A stretch of 64,000 nucleotides of DNA from positions 62,001-126,000 of the forward strand of contig JAEINT010000012.1 in NCBI GenBank assembly GCA_016342745.1. Reading direction: 5' to 3'. Positions 62,864-64,000 of the stretch are shown here, in pieces. Numbering within the stretch: position 1 is the first letter of the stretch; each line of letters begins with the position of its first letter. A program made the translations under genes and the position numbers. The notes below the pieces were generated by a model that was given only the letters and a program-made list of their open reading frames with translations, was not told the DNA's origin and made no database searches. The DNA is from Labilibaculum sp. Its GTDB lineage: Bacteria; Bacteroidota; Bacteroidia; Bacteroidales; Marinifilaceae.

Positions 62864-63397
62864 TCAGATTAGGAAATACAATTGAGGTTTTGTACCGGCC
62901 TCTGGAATTAAGGTTTTATGCTTTCTCTTTTTCAAGATTTCTGAAACCTCACTTCTTGGATCATCCAAATCACCAAAATACATACACTTGGTTGGGCAAA
63001 CTGCTACACAAGCTGGCTGCATTCCATCTTTTACCCTGTGCATACAAAATGTACATTTATCTACATAACCTTCTGGATGAACAAATCGCGCATCGTAAGG
63101 GCAAGATGTAATGCATGCACTGCATCCAATACATTCATTTTTAGTTACCATTACAATTCCACCATCGGAATAATGACTTGCTCCAGTTGGACAACAACGC
63201 ACGCAAGGTGAATTCTCGCAATGATTGCATCTTTCCGATCGCAATTCAATTTCCAACTGTGGATATGTTCCATCAGTAACCTCAACAATCCAGTCTCGGC
63301 AGTAACCAATAGGCACATCATTCTCGGTTTGACAAGCTACTACACAGTCGCTGCAACCCACACATTTTTTTGTATCAATAGCCATTGCATATCTCAT
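62864..63397 (-). CDS. 4Fe-4S ferredoxin-type electron transfer subunit (PsrB/PhsB-like)
   Basis: A 177-residue protein with four cysteine clusters for [4Fe-4S] centres: CVGCSDCVVACQTEND, CNHCENSPCVRCCPTGA, CIGCSACITSCPYDARF, and CTFC with CVAVCPTKC. It carries electrons between the membrane anchor and the catalytic molybdopterin subunit. It starts three bases after the stop of the catalytic gene and is followed by the NrfD-type gene. Confidence 0.95.
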   Translation of the reverse strand: MRYAMAIDTKKCVGCSDCVVACQTENDVPIGYCRDWIVEVTDGTYPQLEIELRSERCNHCENSPCVRCCPTGASHYSDGGIVMVTKNECIGCSACITSCPYDARFVHPEGYVDKCTFCMHRVKDGMQPACVAVCPTKCMYFGDLDDPRSEVSEILKKRKHKTLIPEAGTKPQLYFLI

Positions 63398-63400
63398 AGC

Positions 63401-64000
63401 TTACACCTCCGATTTTTTGTTATCTAATCTAAAAGTCACAAAATTCCCACGCATTCCTGTTCCACCCATAATCGGATCGACCATTACATTTGTGATCAAT
63501 TGTGTATCACTAACACCTTTTCCGAAAGCACGAGTCATTCGTTTATCTGTATGTCCAAAACCATGAACCATATATACAGAATCAAAACGAATACGTTCCG
63601 TTACTCTTACCTTTATTTGAAAATCAGAAATTACACCATCTTGATTTTCTAAGTAGATGTATTGATCATTTGTTAAATCCCACTCTTTCGCTACTTTCGG
63701 ATTGATCCAAACCGTATTCTCATCCATTAAATCGGTTAGATTAGGATTGTTTGCAGTACGGCTAAAAGTATGCATTGGAGCACGGCCGTAAATCAATCTA
63801 TAAAATCCTTCTTCTGGCTCTGGATGCTGTGTGAATTTTGGCATTGGATCAAATCCTTCTTCCTCTAAAGCTGTTGAATACAATTCGATTTTACCTGTAT
63901 TTGTATTAAACTCAACATCCTCGTTCTCTCCAAAATACAAATCATCAAATTCACGAGTCATTCGCTTAACTCCAATTCTTTGCATTTCTTCTAATGAGCT
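63401..64000 (-). CDS. Molybdopterin oxidoreductase, C-terminal part (PsrA/PhsA-like), 5' end outside window
   Basis: The frame is open through the right edge, so the 199 residues seen are only the end of the catalytic subunit. They contain the molybdopterin dinucleotide-binding domain: GKIELYSTALEEEGFDPMP, LIYGRAPMHTFSRTANNPNL, DENTVWINPKVAKEWDL and a C-terminal GGTGMRGNFVTFRL. Polysulfide, thiosulfate or tetrathionate reductase are possible. The neighbouring YeeE-type transporters favour a sulfur substrate. Confidence 0.88.
   Translation of the reverse strand, partial: SSLEEMQRIGVKRMTREFDDLYFGENEDVEFNTNTGKIELYSTALEEEGFDPMPKFTQHPEPEEGFYRLIYGRAPMHTFSRTANNPNLTDLMDENTVWINPKVAKEWDLTNDQYIYLENQDGVISDFQIKVRVTERIRFDSVYMVHGFGHTDKRMTRAFGKGVSDTQLITNVMVDPIMGGTGMRGNFVTFRLDNKKSEV

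Overview
The window looks like chromosomal DNA of a marine-type, probably anaerobic or facultative member of the Bacteroidota, most likely near the Marinilabiliales/Marinifilaceae. That placement is inferred from gene families, not from a marker tree. The DNA is AT-rich. Many genes have a TAnnTTTG element (the Bacteroidota -7 box) a few tens of bases before the start codon. Typical Bacteroidota families recur: FeoA-FeoB fusion, DUF3276, DUF5606, DUF1573 lipoprotein, DUF4105, OmpA with thrombospondin type 3 repeats, a sigma factor followed by a membrane/beta-barrel protein, and CarboxypepD_reg TonB receptors. No rRNA, tRNA, CRISPR array, prophage or insertion sequence was recognised.

Layout. 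1-2.4 kb: a TonB-dependent receptor cut by the window edge, behind a cobalamin riboswitch. 2.5-8.7 kb: a decayed small membrane-protein gene, then a hybrid sensor kinase, a GH53 galactanase lipoprotein and a voltage-gated K+ channel; copies of the 3' tail of the decayed gene sit between them. 8.7-11.7 kb: an ECF sigma factor, its membrane/barrel partner and a lipoprotein. 11.7-19.6 kb: a glycerol region with an outer-membrane protein, glpF, two glycerol kinases, glpD and a PadR regulator with candidate operators. 19.6-28.3 kb: AsmA-like protein, MscS, OmpA, DEAD-box helicase, a small Cys-motif protein, a methyltransferase and a coiled-coil lipoprotein. 28.5-35.4 kb: surface and housekeeping genes (acetyltransferase, DUF5606, DjlA-like, coaE, YbbR, yajC, DUF1573, nusB). 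35.6-41.3 kb: DUF3276, feoAB with a small Cys-rich partner, ornithine carbamoyltransferase and carbamate kinase. 41.8-50.7 kb: a lipoprotein, ftsK, a LolA-like protein, a TPR histidine kinase, and a DUF4105 / acyl-ACP thioesterase / HupE-like trio. 50.7-58.3 kb: pyk, aroQ, xerD, pckA, an NRDE protein, a DinB-like protein and an ATP-grasp protein. 58.3-64 kb: a FadL-type porin and a sulfur-respiration operon (molybdopterin oxidoreductase end, FeS subunit, NrfD/PsrC anchor, two YeeE/YedE half-transporters and a rhodanese-like protein lacking its catalytic cysteine).

How the genes work together. Glycerol enters through GlpF (perhaps helped by the co-directional outer-membrane protein), is phosphorylated by GlpK and oxidised by GlpD; a TTTnCAAnnTACnTTGTA-like motif links the padR-glpK2 promoter to the region before glpD. 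Pyk and PckA set opposite directions at the PEP node; pckA is flanked by two GCAAACGTTTG palindromes of LacI type. FtsK and XerD together suggest standard chromosome-dimer resolution. The sulfur operon would reduce thiosulfate or polysulfide at the periplasmic face while YeeE-type channels take up sulfur oxyanions.

The strongest leads for something undescribed are: the rhodanese-like protein with Ser in place of the catalytic Cys and a lysine-rich tail ending in Gly-Gly-Cys; the three gene-tail repeats that bracket single-gene cargoes at 2.9-7.8 kb; the PadR-linked glycerol operators; and the pckA palindrome pair.
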